A DNA stretch of 64,000 nucleotides from Anaerolineales bacterium (GTDB taxonomy: Bacteria > Chloroflexota > Anaerolineae > Anaerolineales > Villigracilaceae): NCBI GenBank assembly GCA_015075275.1, contig JABTUU010000002.1, positions 1-64,000 on the forward strand, given 5' to 3'. The stretch's first letter is position 1, and each line of letters opens with the position of its first letter. The notes under the pieces are model-generated. The model saw nothing but the letters and a program-made list of their open reading frames with translations. It searched no databases and was not told the origin of the DNA. Positions 9,639 to 18,835 of this stretch are shown piece after piece. The position numbers were made by a program, and so were the translations under genes.

Positions 9639-10381
9639 CCGCGCGCGTCACACCGAACGCGCGTGTGGATGAGATCGAGCATGGCTGGCGGCTCTCCATC
9701 CCAGCGGGGGATGCGACGAACTATCGCAACGCGCAACTGGACGACTACGCCGGACTCTCGCGCCATCAATTTCCGCATCGCTTCACTCGACGGATCAGCC
9801 TGTTCGCGCGAACTTCAAGCGACTCTATCCCCGGCACATGGGGCTTCGGCTTGTGGAACGATCCATTCGGGTTATCGCTCGGCTTCGGAGGAAATCCGTT
9901 TCGATTGCCCACGCTGCCGAATGCAGTTTGGTTCTTCGACGCGTCGAAGGAGAACTATTTATCGTTTCAAAATGAACGGACACATAAGCCCGCCCCTACG
10001 AATGGCTTCATAGCGCAGATTTTTCGCTCGCCAAAATTTCACCCGCTGTTAATTCCCGCCGGACTTGCCCTCGCCTTTTCACGCAAAACAACGAGGCAAA
10101 TGCTGGGAAGAATCATCGGCGAGGACAGAGTCGCCGTCAGCGTGAACGCGGCTGAATGGCACAGATACAGCTTGACGTGGGAAGAGAAGCGCGTGTCGTT
10201 CGAAGTGGATAATATTGAAGCGTTCAAATCGGATGTGAGCCCGAAGCCGCCGCTGGGATTGGTCGTCTGGATTGATAATCAATATGCGTCGTTTACCCCC
10301 GATGGAAAAGTCGGGTTCGGAGTATTGGCAAACCCCGAACCCGCATGGTTGGAAATTAAGGAACTAGAGATCAGAGATTAG
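9620..10381 (+). CDS. Protein with a probable concanavalin-like beta-sandwich fold
   Basis: ATG 9620 is preceded by GGGGCG and yields 253 residues without a signal peptide. Segments such as ISLFARTSSDSIPGTWGFGL, LWNDPFGLSLGF and WHRYSLTWEEKRVSFEVDN have the strand pattern of LamG/GH16-like jelly-roll domains, where the last phrase is a common beta-hairpin. The glycosidase ExDxxE catalytic motif is not seen, so an enzyme role is doubtful. It overlaps the preceding small membrane gene and its end overlaps, tail to tail, the UbiA gene on the other strand by 4 bases. The fold call is inference and the function is unknown. Confidence 0.55.
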   Translation: MAQPKITARVTPNARVDEIEHGWRLSIPAGDATNYRNAQLDDYAGLSRHQFPHRFTRRISLFARTSSDSIPGTWGFGLWNDPFGLSLGFGGNPFRLPTLPNAVWFFDASKENYLSFQNERTHKPAPTNGFIAQIFRSPKFHPLLIPAGLALAFSRKTTRQMLGRIIGEDRVAVSVNAAEWHRYSLTWEEKRVSFEVDNIEAFKSDVSPKPPLGLVVWIDNQYASFTPDGKVGFGVLANPEPAWLEIKELEIRD

Positions 10382-11433
10382 AAAGCCCAAAACGTTGGCA
10401 GGTAGGTGCGAAGCAACGCGTCAATGATCAAGCCAAGCAAAATATAGCCGCCGAATTTTCGGTTATGTTGAAAGGCGAAACCTGAAAACCAAATGGGCCA
10501 GAATGCGCGAGCTTGTTCCGGCGCTTCGGATGGCTTTGGGCGATTTAAAACTTTGATGACATTGAGAGCGTCTTTCGCGGCAAGAAAAACGATCAGCATC
10601 GCAGGGGTGAAGTAGCGCGAGACGAATACCAGATAAGCAACGATAATGTAAATGAGGCAGATCGCGACCTGATCGGTGCGGCGCGCAAACGCTTCGCCGA
10701 CGCGAACGGGGAACGTACCGACGCCTTTGATCTTATCGTCGTCGCGTTTGTCAATATGTTTAGCGATGTTGATGCTGGCGACGCCGAGTCCGTACGGAAC
10801 GCCCGCAAGAACCGCGCTCCACACATTAGACATGACGATCTCGTTTCCACTGAACAACGCCAGCACATAATAGACCCCGCCGATGATGATGGGACCCCAA
10901 ACGAGAAAGATGGCAAACTCGCCCAACCCCCAATATTTAAAGGGGTAAGTATATGCCAGCAGCGTAATCGCGCCGAATACGAATAACCCCAGAACGGCAA
11001 GGTTAAAGCCTGTGCTGATCAAAACATATATGCCTGCCAAGGTGGCTAACGTGCCGCTCGCTAAAAACCAGCGGATCTGCTGCGGTTTCGTAAAGAAGCC
11101 CTGCACAAGCGGGTGAACCCCATACTGAGAGCGGAAATAGTTATCTTTATCCACGCCGCGCGAGAAATCGGTGTAATCGTTGAGCAGGTTATTTGTGCCG
11201 TGCGCGATAAACAGACCGAGCGTGACGATCAGGAACGGAATCCACGAAAAATATCCATCGCGCGCAGCAAGGATGCCTGCGATTACGCACGAATAGACGG
11301 TGACCAACGTCACCGCCGAACGCGTAGCAATCAGCCACTTCGAGACTACGTCGAGCGCATCCCATTCTTTTTTATTGTCCATTTTGATGAGTTGCCACGA
11401 GGCTTTGCGCCACATAGCGAAATTGATATTCAT
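10378..11433 (-). CDS. UbiA-superfamily prenyltransferase, paralogue 1
   Basis: The 351-residue membrane protein has the first Asp-rich motif NNLLNDYTDFSRGVD, which binds the isoprenyl diphosphate through Mg2+, and a second one, KHIDKRDDDKIKGVGTFPV. The usual helices surround them. These enzymes attach isoprenoid tails to aromatic or other acceptors in the membrane, MenA of menaquinone synthesis being the closest well-known type. An extra N-terminal section (MWRKA, then KEWDALD and KWLIATR) is shared with the UbiA protein at 19257-20270, showing that the two are paralogues. ATG 11433 has AGGAGA before it; a GTG-style extension upstream is unsupported. Acceptor unknown. Confidence 0.85.
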   Translation of the reverse strand: MNINFAMWRKASWQLIKMDNKKEWDALDVVSKWLIATRSAVTLVTVYSCVIAGILAARDGYFSWIPFLIVTLGLFIAHGTNNLLNDYTDFSRGVDKDNYFRSQYGVHPLVQGFFTKPQQIRWFLASGTLATLAGIYVLISTGFNLAVLGLFVFGAITLLAYTYPFKYWGLGEFAIFLVWGPIIIGGVYYVLALFSGNEIVMSNVWSAVLAGVPYGLGVASINIAKHIDKRDDDKIKGVGTFPVRVGEAFARRTDQVAICLIYIIVAYLVFVSRYFTPAMLIVFLAAKDALNVIKVLNRPKPSEAPEQARAFWPIWFSGFAFQHNRKFGGYILLGLIIDALLRTYLPTFWAF

Positions 11434-11506
11434 TATGTTTCTCCTGACATAAAAGGTCTGATGGTTTTCGTCTTTCGACATAGTCCATCGCCAATTGTAC
11501 GCCGTG

Positions 11507-11512
11507 ATTATA
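11507..11512 (-). promoter_or_regulatory. -10 box for UbiA paralogue 1
   Basis: A perfect TATAAT on the minus strand lies about 75 bases before the gene, in the short gap after rarD. The -35 region is poor (CGATTT at 17-base spacing), so this is tentative. Confidence 0.35.
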
Positions 11513-11520
11513 CCCTCAAC

Positions 11521-12414
11521 TTATCGAACAAATCGAGCTGGCGCGCCTTGTTTCGCACGGCTAACGGCATAACCTTCGATTCCGAACACTCCCAGCGCCA
11601 GCCAGATCAGCCCAAAGCCAAACAACTGCGAGCGATCGAATAATTCATGATAGACGAATACGCCCAATAGAAATTGAAGCGTTGGCGTAAGATATTGAAG
11701 AACGCCGACTATAGTGAGCGGGATTTGCTTAGCGGCGGATGCAAACAACAATAGCGGAATCGTGGTTACAGCGCCCGCGCCGACCATAAGCCAATCTGCT
11801 GTTGCGCCGGAATGCAGAAACGCGCCTGTTCGCGCGGCTTCCGCAACGCCCAAGTAAACGAGCGCCGGAACGAGGAGAATGCCAGTTTCAAACGTCAGTC
11901 CATAGAGCGAGCCGAGCGGCGCAAGTTTCTTGACTAACCCGTAGAAACCGAATGAGAAAGCAAGCACAAGCGCGATCCACGGCAAGCGCCCATAAACGAA
12001 CGTCAAATAACCGACTCCGATTACGGCCAGTCCGACAGAAAGCCACTGCGCTGCACGCAACCGCTCGCGCAAGAAGAGCACGCCTAGCAACACGCTTAAT
12101 AACGGATTTATAAAATATCCCAGGCTTGCCTCAATCACAAAATCCGAGTTGACCGCCCAAACATATACCAGCCAATTAACGCCGATCAATATCGAAGCGA
12201 TCAAATAAACGCGAAATACGCGCCAATTCACAACAGAGTGGAAATCTCGCCATTGACCGCTAACGCCGATGATCGCAATCAGCAGCGCAAACGACCAGAT
12301 AATGCGATGCCCCAATAGTTGCGGAGCGGGAACCTCGCGCAACAGTTTCCAGTAAAGCGGGAAGAAGCCCCACAGCGCGTATGCGACAACGCCGTTCAAG
12401 ATACCTTTGCTCAT
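11521..12414 (-). CDS. rarD: RarD-type EamA transporter
   Basis: The 297-residue protein has ten hydrophobic helices in two EamA repeats. The start GVVAYALWGFFPLYWKLL followed by LGHRIIWS is diagnostic of the RarD branch, with FVIEASLGYFINPLLSVLLG at the first-repeat boundary and VGVLQYLTPTLQFLLGVF in the second repeat. RarD proteins are drug/metabolite-superfamily permeases; the substrate is not established (a chloramphenicol-sensitivity phenotype gave the name). The gene follows DUF2203 by 42 bases on the same strand and may be cotranscribed with it. Confidence 0.93.
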   Translation of the reverse strand: MSKGILNGVVAYALWGFFPLYWKLLREVPAPQLLGHRIIWSFALLIAIIGVSGQWRDFHSVVNWRVFRVYLIASILIGVNWLVYVWAVNSDFVIEASLGYFINPLLSVLLGVLFLRERLRAAQWLSVGLAVIGVGYLTFVYGRLPWIALVLAFSFGFYGLVKKLAPLGSLYGLTFETGILLVPALVYLGVAEAARTGAFLHSGATADWLMVGAGAVTTIPLLLFASAAKQIPLTIVGVLQYLTPTLQFLLGVFVYHELFDRSQLFGFGLIWLALGVFGIEGYAVSRAKQGAPARFVR

Positions 12415-12456
12415 TAACTATCCTTACGAAAATCTAGAATTAGGAACACACAACTC

Positions 12457-12840
12457 TCAGAACGTCGCAATCGGTTGCCGCCCTGCAAAGCCTGTCTCAA
12501 CCTCGTGCCAATACGCAATATCCGTTTCGCCATAGCGCCAGCACAAGCATACTTCGCGTCCCTCTTTAAGCGCGGGAAAATCCATAAGTCCCGCGCTGAT
12601 ATCTTTAATCTGCGCGCCAGCGGCTTGAATTGCATGCAACAAATCGTCGAAGCGTTCAAAATCAACGACCATCTTGCTCAAGGTCGGGTTGCCGCCGTTG
12701 CCGGCGGCTTTTTCCATCATCGCCCAAACTTCGGGTTGGTCGGCGAGAACTCGGCGGCGAATCAGCATCGCTTCGTGAATAAGCGGGCGTATCGTTTCTA
12801 ACGTTCGGTTGGCTTCCTCAAGGGTGAAATAAATCGGCAT
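12457..12840 (-). CDS. DUF2203-family protein
   Basis: ATG 12840 gives 127 residues beginning MPIYFTLEEANRTLETIRPL, the characteristic opening of the DUF2203 family. The N-terminal half is helical and the C-terminal half includes GAQIKDISAGLMDFPA and CLCWRYGE followed by IAYWHEVETGFAGRQPI, also family marks. The function is not known. A TATACT box 6 bases before the ATG suggests a leaderless message, so the five upstream codons offered by an earlier in-frame start are unlikely to be translated. Confidence 0.85.
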   Translation of the reverse strand: MPIYFTLEEANRTLETIRPLIHEAMLIRRRVLADQPEVWAMMEKAAGNGGNPTLSKMVVDFERFDDLLHAIQAAGAQIKDISAGLMDFPALKEGREVCLCWRYGETDIAYWHEVETGFAGRQPIATF

Positions 12841-12846
12841 GTTGGA

Positions 12847-12852
12847 AGTATA
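12847..12852 (-). promoter_or_regulatory. -10 box for a leaderless DUF2203 message
   Basis: TATACT on the minus strand ends 6 bases before ATG 12840, with no ribosome binding site between them. Confidence 0.45.
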
Positions 12853-12863
12853 CACGCAGACAT

Positions 12864-12906
12864 AAAAAACGGGAGCGATAGCGTCGCCTATGACGCTATC
12901 GCTCCC
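12864..12906 (-). terminator. Strong rho-independent terminator of the copper operon
   Basis: A perfect 15-bp stem (12871-12885 with 12892-12906) with loop GCCTAT is followed on the minus strand by TTTTTT. It lies just past the copA stop. Confidence 0.93.
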
Positions 12907-12915
12907 GTCATCAAC

Positions 12916-15378
12916 TTAACCTGTATACGATTTTAGCCTCAAACTATTCGTCACCACAAAGACGCTGCTGAACGCCATCGCGCCAGCAGCGAGCATCGGA
13001 TTCAACCAACCCAGTGCGGCGGCGGGGATTAGGATCACGTTATAGAAGAACGCCCAGAACAAGTTTTGTTTGATCGTTGATAATGTCTTTCTCGATAAGC
13101 GGATTGCTTTCGCTATGCCGCGTAAGTCGCCGCTCATCAACGTCACAGGCGCCACCGCCATAGCAACGTCCGTCCCCGTGCCGATCGCGATGCCAACGTC
13201 CGCCTGAGCAAGCGCGGGGGCGTCGTTAATTCCGTCGCCAACCATGGCAATCACATTTACGATTTTCGATTGACGATTGGCGATTGACGATTGGAGATTT
13301 TTGACTTCTGAAGATTTCCCTTCGGGTAAAACCTCAGCAAGAACTGTATCAATACCAACTTGTTTTGCGATTGCCTCTGCCGTCTTTTGATTATCGCCTG
13401 TGATCATCGCAACCTTCAAACCCATGCGATGTAATTCGCCAATCGCATCTTTTGAATGCTCTTTCAACGTATCCGCCACGGCGATCACGCCTACGACCTC
13501 ATTATCTACGGCAACGATCATTGGAGTCTTCGCCTCTGTCTGAAGCCACTCCATCTCCGTATGAATATCTTGAACGGAAATATCTTCCGCGTTCATCAAG
13601 CGCAGGTTGCCGATCAATATTTTCCGACCATCCACATCTGCCGAAATACCCATGCCTGCCAATGCTTTGAAACCTGCCGCTTCAGCCAACGGAAGATCGC
13701 GCTTGGTTGCTTCAGCCACGATGGCTTCGCCCAATCCGTGTTCGCTTCCTTTTTCTGCAGAAGCCGCCAGATAGAGAATCGCGCTCTCATCCCAGCCTGC
13801 GCAGGCAACGCCATTCTTATCAGCCGCAGTAGATCGATCGGCAGAAATGATATCGGTTACAGTCGGCTGTCCCTTCGTGATCGTTCCCGTTTTATCCAAC
13901 ACAACGACGTTGACTTTGCCCGCGCGCTCCAACGCCTCGCTATTTCTGAACAGCACGCCCATCTCCGCGCCTTTGCCCGTCCCTACCATTACCGCCGTAG
14001 GCGTGGCAAGCCCCATCGCGCATGGACATGCAATCACAAGCACGGCGACCATATTGATCAATGCGCGAGTCAGGTCGCCCGGAGCGCCGAAGAAATACCA
14101 ACCCGCAAAGGTCAGCGCGGCGATGACGATCACCACCGGCACGAACACAGCGGAAACTTGGTCGGCGAGTCTTTGAATCGGAGCTTTGCTCCCCTGCGCG
14201 TCTTCCACCAATTTGATGATTCGCGCAAGCGCGGTTTCTTTACCGACTTTCGTCGCCTCAAATTTCAACGCGCCGAGTTTGTTCAACGTCGCACCAACGA
14301 CTGAGTCGCCTGGTTTCTTTTCCACCGGCAACGATTCGCCCGTCAGCATAGATTCGTCCACGTTGGATTTTCCTTCGATGACCACGCCGTCTACCGGTAT
14401 CATCTCACCGGGCTTTACAAGGACGACGTCGCCAACGCAAACATCGTCCACCGGAACGGAAACTTCCTCTCCATTGTGAATGACACGCGCCGTTTTAACG
14501 CGAAGACCCATCAACTTCTTGATCGCTTCAGAGGTGCGTCCTTTGGCGCGCGATTCCAAATATTTTCCAAGCCGGATCAACGTGATGATCACCGCGGCGG
14601 TCTCGAAATAGACATGCCCTGGAATTACTCCGAAGGCAATAAATATGGAATAAACGTAGGCGACCGTAGAGCCCATCGCAACAAGAACATCCATATTGGC
14701 GGAGCCGTTGCGCAAAGATTTGTACGCGCCGACGTAATACTGCCAGCCCACATAGAACTGAACCGGCGCAGCGACGATCATCATCGCATAATTCGCCCAA
14801 GGCGCGTGCGCCCAATGCCCCAATAAATTGAAATCGCGCAACATGGAAAAGACGAACAACGGCGCGGTAAAGATTAAACCGATAACGAACATCCGAAACT
14901 GTTCATTAACTTCATGTTCGCGCGCAATGGCTTCAGCGTCTTCAGCGTCTCCGCCAAGTTCTATCGTCTCAAAGCCCGCCTGCGTCATCGCCGCCCGAAT
15001 CTCCGATTGGCTGACAATAGTCGGAACATATTTGACGCGTGCCTTTCCACTAGCGTACGATGCTTGCGCTTCAAGCACGCCGTCCAACTTGAGCAATGCC
15101 GCTTCAAGCCGGCGCGCATCATTATCGTCCGCGATGCGCTTAATCACGAGGTCTGCTTCGCCCGTCGCTACGCCGTATCCTGCGCGATTAACGCGCGCAA
15201 TAAAATCAGGCAACGCCAGCTTTGTCGCGTCAAAGTCCACCGTTGCGCGCTCAGACGATAAGTTAACAACGGCGGTCTGTACGCCGTCTAATTTCTTAAG
15301 GTTGCGCTCTACTGTCGCAACGCAGTTAGCGCAGGTCATACCTGTGATAGGAAGGGTAAGTTGTTTTGTATCAGTCAT
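12916..15378 (-). CDS. copA: Copper-exporting P1B-type ATPase, CopA type
   Basis: CopA pumps Cu(I) out of the cytoplasm with ATP. The 820 residues hold, in order: an HMA domain with GMTCANC (Cys 16 and 19); a second HMA-like domain (about 80-145) whose metal-binding Cys pair is gone; eight membrane helices with the CPC motif at 451-453; TGES at 346-349 (phosphatase loop); DKTGT at 495-499, with the phosphorylated aspartate; an HGLGEAI-type HP motif region in the nucleotide domain; and GDGINDAP near the end of the P domain. An extra stretch at about 695-708 is encoded by six heptamer repeats and lies just before GDGIND. The gene is last in the csoR operon, 259 bases after the YHS gene. Confidence 0.96.
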   Translation of the reverse strand: MTDTKQLTLPITGMTCANCVATVERNLKKLDGVQTAVVNLSSERATVDFDATKLALPDFIARVNRAGYGVATGEADLVIKRIADDNDARRLEAALLKLDGVLEAQASYASGKARVKYVPTIVSQSEIRAAMTQAGFETIELGGDAEDAEAIAREHEVNEQFRMFVIGLIFTAPLFVFSMLRDFNLLGHWAHAPWANYAMMIVAAPVQFYVGWQYYVGAYKSLRNGSANMDVLVAMGSTVAYVYSIFIAFGVIPGHVYFETAAVIITLIRLGKYLESRAKGRTSEAIKKLMGLRVKTARVIHNGEEVSVPVDDVCVGDVVLVKPGEMIPVDGVVIEGKSNVDESMLTGESLPVEKKPGDSVVGATLNKLGALKFEATKVGKETALARIIKLVEDAQGSKAPIQRLADQVSAVFVPVVIVIAALTFAGWYFFGAPGDLTRALINMVAVLVIACPCAMGLATPTAVMVGTGKGAEMGVLFRNSEALERAGKVNVVVLDKTGTITKGQPTVTDIISADRSTAADKNGVACAGWDESAILYLAASAEKGSEHGLGEAIVAEATKRDLPLAEAAGFKALAGMGISADVDGRKILIGNLRLMNAEDISVQDIHTEMEWLQTEAKTPMIVAVDNEVVGVIAVADTLKEHSKDAIGELHRMGLKVAMITGDNQKTAEAIAKQVGIDTVLAEVLPEGKSSEVKNLQSSIANRQSKIVNVIAMVGDGINDAPALAQADVGIAIGTGTDVAMAVAPVTLMSGDLRGIAKAIRLSRKTLSTIKQNLFWAFFYNVILIPAAALGWLNPMLAAGAMAFSSVFVVTNSLRLKSYTG
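13255..13296. repeat. Six heptamer repeats inside copA
   Basis: On the plus strand ATTTACG, ATTTTCG, ATTGACG, ATTGGCG, ATTGACG and ATTGGAG follow one another. The 42 bases equal 14 codons and keep the frame. They encode a polar, Gln/Ser/Asn/Arg-rich insert of the ATPase P domain. Heptamer short tandem repeats are known from cyanobacteria; here the unit differs. Confidence 0.8.
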
Positions 15379-15637
15379 GGTATTTGCTTTCTACATTCGT
15401 TCAATTTTCATCCAAGGGATGCTCAATCTCGTCTGCCATAAAAACGCGGCGGAGTTTTGTTCGGAAACGCGCAAATAAATATCCATATAGAAATATATCC
15501 GCTCGCCACGATGCATCGCACTCGATAGCTCGCGAGACCTGTCAGCCTTTCTTCACATGCCGTTTTTGCGGTCACGGCTTGCTGTTTATCAAACGGCTCT
15601 TCCACGCTCCCAGCCATAACGGAGGCACGGCGTGGCG
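15379..15637 (-). other. 259-base gap between the YHS gene and copA, no supported gene
   Basis: A 64-codon frame exists on the minus strand (15423-15617), but its translation shows no domain, no good ribosome site and no convincing composition. Near the YHS stop the minus strand can fold (CCACGC with GCGTGG, and CTCC with GGAG inside), without a T-run. This may be an mRNA processing or attenuation element between copB-YHS and copA. Confidence 0.4.
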
Positions 15638-15808
15638 TTAAGCCTGTTCGCTGTTATTCAAATATTTATCAGGGTCTTTTTCGAAAGATTTCTTGCAGCC
15701 AAGCGAGCAAAAATAATAAGTCTGTCCTTTGTATTCGGAGACGCCAGCGGCAGTTTCAGGGTCAATATCCATGTGGCAAACAGGATCATGCACTGTAGTT
15801 GTTGTCAT
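15638..15808 (-). CDS. YHS-domain protein, likely copper-binding
   Basis: This 56-residue protein (ATG 15808, TAA 15638-15640) is nearly all one YHS domain: HDPVCHMDI with Cys 11 at the start, then YKGQTYYFCSLGCKKSF with Cys 34 and Cys 39, then DPDKYL. YHS domains occur on heavy-metal ATPases and as separate small proteins, where the cysteines are thought to bind metal. It lies 22 bases after copB and well before copA, inside the CsoR-controlled operon, so a role in passing or holding Cu(I) is likely. AAGGAGTAAAG precedes the start. The reaction is not established. Confidence 0.9.
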   Translation of the reverse strand: MTTTTVHDPVCHMDIDPETAAGVSEYKGQTYYFCSLGCKKSFEKDPDKYLNNSEQA

Positions 15809-15830
15809 ACTTTACTCCTTATTTTTGTTG

Positions 15831-17948
15831 TTAATTTAAATTTACCCGCCGCAGTAATTGGGCGTTGATTGCCACGACGATCGTGCTCACTGACATTAAC
15901 AGCGCGCCGACTGCGGGTGAAAGCAGAATCCCAGCCGAGGCAAGGATGCCTGCGGCTAAAGGCAATGCGACAATATTGTAGCCCGAAGCCCAGATCAGGT
16001 TTTGAATCATTTTGTTGTAACTGGCGCGGCTTAGTTTGAAAATCTTGACCACATCCAGCGGGTTGCTCTTCACCAAAATAATTCCTGCGGACTCAACAGC
16101 TACATCAGTACCACTACCGATGGCAATGCCTACGTCAGCGCGAGTGAGAGCGGGCGCATCGTTGACGCCGTCGCCGACCATCGCAACCTTTTTACCTTGT
16201 TTTTGAAGTTCGATCACTTTTTCATCTTTGTGTTCGGGCAACACCTCCGCAAAATACAAACTGATTCCCAGTTCATCAGCGACGGCTTTGGCGACATCCT
16301 TGCTGTCACCCGTCAACATAGCAACTTGCACGTTCATCTCATTTAATTTTTGTATCGCCGAATAACTTTCAGGTCGGATGACATCAGCCAAGGCGAGCGC
16401 GGCGAAAATCTTTCCGTCAACGATCAGATAGACGACGGTCTGACCCTTTGTCCCTGAGGAAGAAGCGAATTCCGCAAATCCCGAATCAGGCTGAATGGTG
16501 AGCAGTTCCAGCAAGCGCGGACCGCCCACCCACAAATCCTTCCCGTTGTGTTTGGCGCGGATGCCGCGTCCTTTGATGGCTTCAAAATCAGTTACGACTG
16601 GCAGTTGCAAATTTTTCTCTTGCGCCGCAGAACGGATCGCTCGGGCGATGATATGTTCCGAGTCCGCCTCAACAGCCGCAGTGAGGGCGAGAGCGTGGTT
16701 TTCATCCACGCCATTGGTTTTGACAGCCACCACGCCCTGCTCGCCTTTCGTGAGCGTGCCAGTTTTGTCGAAGATCACCACGTCAATCTCACGCGCGGCT
16801 TCGAGCGCCAAACGGTTGCGGACTAAAATCCCGTTCTGCGCCGCGGACGTGGCGCTGATCGCCACAACAAGCGGGACAGCCAGCCCCAGCGCGTGCGGAC
16901 ACGCGATCACCAACACTGTGACGACGCGCTCCAACGTGAAAAGGTCGAAGCCCAACGCGATTGTCCACAAAATGGCAGTGAGCGCGGCAACACCGATGGC
17001 AAGATAGAAAAGCCAGCCCGCGGCTTTATCGGCTAATATTTGCGTGTTCGATTTACTTTGTTGCGCGTCATGAACCAAACGCATGATTCCAGCCAGCGCG
17101 GTCTGTTCACCAATGGCTGACACGCGGACGCGCAAACTCCCATCTTGATTGATACTGCCCGCGATCACTTTCGCGCCGATAGTTTTTTTCACGGGAAGCG
17201 ACTCGCCCGTGATCATCGCTTCGTTCACATCGGACTCGCCGTCTGCCACCACACCATCAGCAGGGATACTCGCCCCAGGGCGGACAAGCACGAGGTCGTT
17301 CAACTTCAACGACGATGCTGGCATGGTGTGAACACTGCCGTCGGGCATGATGTGTTCGGCGGTGTCGGGCATCAACTTTGCCAACGCGTTCAACGCGCCT
17401 GAAGCCTGACGGACACTTCGCATTTCGATCCAATGTCCCAACAACATGATGTCAATGAGTGTGACCAGTTCCCAGAAAAATCCTTCGCCTAAATTGAAGA
17501 ACAACGCAGCGAGGCTGTACACAAACGAGACCAAGATCGCCAACGAGATCAACAGCATCATGCCGGGTCGGCGGTTGCGAATCTCTGGGACTGCCATTTG
17601 AATGAACGGCACGCCGCCATAGACAAAAACGATCACGGCAAACAGCGGCAGAATCCATTGACTGCCCATGAATTCAGGCATCCTGAATCCAAACCACATC
17701 TGAAGCATAGGCGTGTAGAGCAATACTGGAATGCTCAACACTAACGAGACCCAGAATTTTTTGCGGAACATGTCTTCATGTCCGCTATGATCTGTATGGT
17801 TCGCATGTTTATTTTGTGCGGAAGCCGAATCGTGCATTTCGTGCCCCGAGTGGGCAAAATAAGACGGCTTCACATCTGGCTGCGCATGCGAATCGTGTTT
17901 CATCTCCTCACGATGATAGTCTTTATGCGTTTTGTGGGCGTCGTTCAT
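15831..17948 (-). CDS. copB: Copper-translocating P1B-type ATPase, CopB type
   Basis: The 705-residue pump has no Cys-based metal domain. Instead, residues 1-58 are rich in histidine and methionine (HSGHEMHD and [10 protein letters not shown]), as in CopB-like ATPases. The membrane metal motif is CPH at 350-352 rather than CPC. TGES (247-250), DKTGT (394-398) and [10 protein letters not shown] mark the catalytic cycle. CPH-type pumps are associated with copper (some studies favour Cu(II) or silver), so it may complement CopA with a different oxidation state or flux. It lies between copZ and the YHS gene in the operon. Confidence 0.94.
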   Translation of the reverse strand: MNDAHKTHKDYHREEMKHDSHAQPDVKPSYFAHSGHEMHDSASAQNKHANHTDHSGHEDMFRKKFWVSLVLSIPVLLYTPMLQMWFGFRMPEFMGSQWILPLFAVIVFVYGGVPFIQMAVPEIRNRRPGMMLLISLAILVSFVYSLAALFFNLGEGFFWELVTLIDIMLLGHWIEMRSVRQASGALNALAKLMPDTAEHIMPDGSVHTMPASSLKLNDLVLVRPGASIPADGVVADGESDVNEAMITGESLPVKKTIGAKVIAGSINQDGSLRVRVSAIGEQTALAGIMRLVHDAQQSKSNTQILADKAAGWLFYLAIGVAALTAILWTIALGFDLFTLERVVTVLVIACPHALGLAVPLVVAISATSAAQNGILVRNRLALEAAREIDVVIFDKTGTLTKGEQGVVAVKTNGVDENHALALTAAVEADSEHIIARAIRSAAQEKNLQLPVVTDFEAIKGRGIRAKHNGKDLWVGGPRLLELLTIQPDSGFAEFASSSGTKGQTVVYLIVDGKIFAALALADVIRPESYSAIQKLNEMNVQVAMLTGDSKDVAKAVADELGISLYFAEVLPEHKDEKVIELQKQGKKVAMVGDGVNDAPALTRADVGIAIGSGTDVAVESAGIILVKSNPLDVVKIFKLSRASYNKMIQNLIWASGYNIVALPLAAGILASAGILLSPAVGALLMSVSTIVVAINAQLLRRVNLN

Positions 17949-17989
17949 TATGCCTCGTACAAAACAATAAGAGGATATTCATCCCTTTT

Positions 17990-18208
17990 TTACAGAGTGA
18001 TCAGCCCTTCCGCCGGGTAATTCAGTTCAGCCAACAATGCCTTGATCTGCGTCTCGTCAGCGGGAGCGTCGAACATAATCTCAACTTTTCTCGCATCGAG
18101 ATTCGCCTTAACAGATTGCACGCCAGCCAACTCGCCAACTTCCACCTCGATAGTGTGCGTGCAATGATTACAATGCATGGCGGGAACGGAATAAGTAACG
18201 GTAGTCAT
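17990..18208 (-). CDS. copZ: Copper chaperone, single HMA domain
   Basis: The 72-residue protein is one ferredoxin-like HMA domain with MHCNHC (Cys 13 and 16) as the Cu(I) site, slightly different from the usual MxCxxC with Thr or Ala between. It would carry Cu(I) in the cytoplasm to the ATPases or to CsoR. Strand-helix order and length fit CopZ. AAAGGAGAAAACT sits directly before its ATG. The gene follows csoR by 92 bases and precedes copB by 41. Confidence 0.92.
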   Translation of the reverse strand: MTTVTYSVPAMHCNHCTHTIEVEVGELAGVQSVKANLDARKVEIMFDAPADETQIKALLAELNYPAEGLITL

Positions 18209-18300
18209 AGTTTTCTCCTTTAGGGTTATTAAAATTTCTTACGATTAACTGCGGAATTATCCATTCGCAGATAAATCCTACTTTTTACGCACAAACTGCG

Positions 18301-18603
18301 CTACACTTTTGTAGACATATCAAACACTTCGGCAATTTCTTTCAATACACGCTGGCGTTCCTCCTTGTCATTCCCTTGAATCGCAGCAATGACGCATGAA
18401 TTTAAGTGGTTTTCAAGGATCTGGCCGCTAACCTTACTTAATGCCCCATCCACCGCTTGAATCTGACGAATTATGTCAATGCAATACGCATCTTCCTCGA
18501 CCATACGAATAATGCCGCGTAAATGCCCTTCAACTGTTTTCAAACGTCGGAGCGTAGCCTTTGTGTCCACATTTTCCTCTTTCTTCTTGACAGCGGATTC
18601 CAT
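18301..18603 (-). CDS. csoR: Copper-sensing repressor CsoR (DUF156 family)
   Basis: The 100-residue all-helical protein has the CsoR ligand set: Cys 41 in YCIDIIRQIQA, His 66 and Cys 70 in NHLNSCV. Cu(I) binding by this Cys-His-Cys set releases the protein from DNA in known members. The N-terminal extension KKKEENVDTKATLRRLKTVEGHLRG includes the basic DNA-contact region. It is the first gene of the copper operon and a matching operator overlaps its own promoter (18612-18630), so it probably represses itself along with copZ, copB, the YHS gene and copA. RcnR-type nickel sensing is less likely, given the ligands and the neighbours. Confidence 0.93.
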   Translation of the reverse strand: MESAVKKKEENVDTKATLRRLKTVEGHLRGIIRMVEEDAYCIDIIRQIQAVDGALSKVSGQILENHLNSCVIAAIQGNDKEERQRVLKEIAEVFDMSTKV

Positions 18604-18611
18604 CCCGCTCT

Positions 18612-18630
18612 TACCCCCCCCTAGGGGGTA
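18612..18630 (-). promoter_or_regulatory. CsoR operator
   Basis: TACCCCCCCCTAGGGGGTA is a G/C-run palindrome of the known CsoR type. It begins 5 bases past the -10 box and would cover the transcription start, where a bound repressor would block RNA polymerase. Confidence 0.85.
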
Positions 18631-18635
18631 GGGAT

Positions 18636-18664
18636 ACTATATCGCGCTGTCAGTCGCTTGTCAA
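18636..18664 (-). promoter_or_regulatory. Promoter of the copper operon
   Basis: On the minus strand, consensus TTGACA (plus 18659-18664) and TATAGT (18636-18641) are separated by 17 bases. Transcription should start near 18629, giving a leader of about 26 bases before csoR. Confidence 0.88.
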
Positions 18665-18753
18665 GCCTGCCAAACGCGATTCTTCCCCTACATTGATGAC
18701 ATCCATCACTTCTCTGCTATTCCATTCTTCCATACACTACGCATCAAGGACGT

Positions 18754-18768
18754 TAATTGTCCGAATTA
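18754..18768. promoter_or_regulatory. Interrupted palindrome upstream of the Rrf2-type gene
   Basis: TAATT and AATTA arms flank GTCCG about 70 bases before the Rrf2-type gene. It could be an operator for that regulator or for another protein. No experimentally known Rrf2 site was matched. Confidence 0.25.
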
Positions 18769-18835
18769 TCATCAAACAAGGCTCAAACCTTCACACAGGC
18801 CGAGCGACTCATGCCAAAATGAGAGAAAGGCAGAC

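Noticed and set aside
13456-14304. Open frame of 282 codons antisense to copA
   Set aside because: It is opposite a gene with every P-type ATPase motif, shows no domain, and its composition is that of a reverse-strand shadow.
15423-15617. 64-codon frame between the YHS gene and copA
   Set aside because: No motif, no ribosome site, unusual composition; kept only as an unexplained gap.
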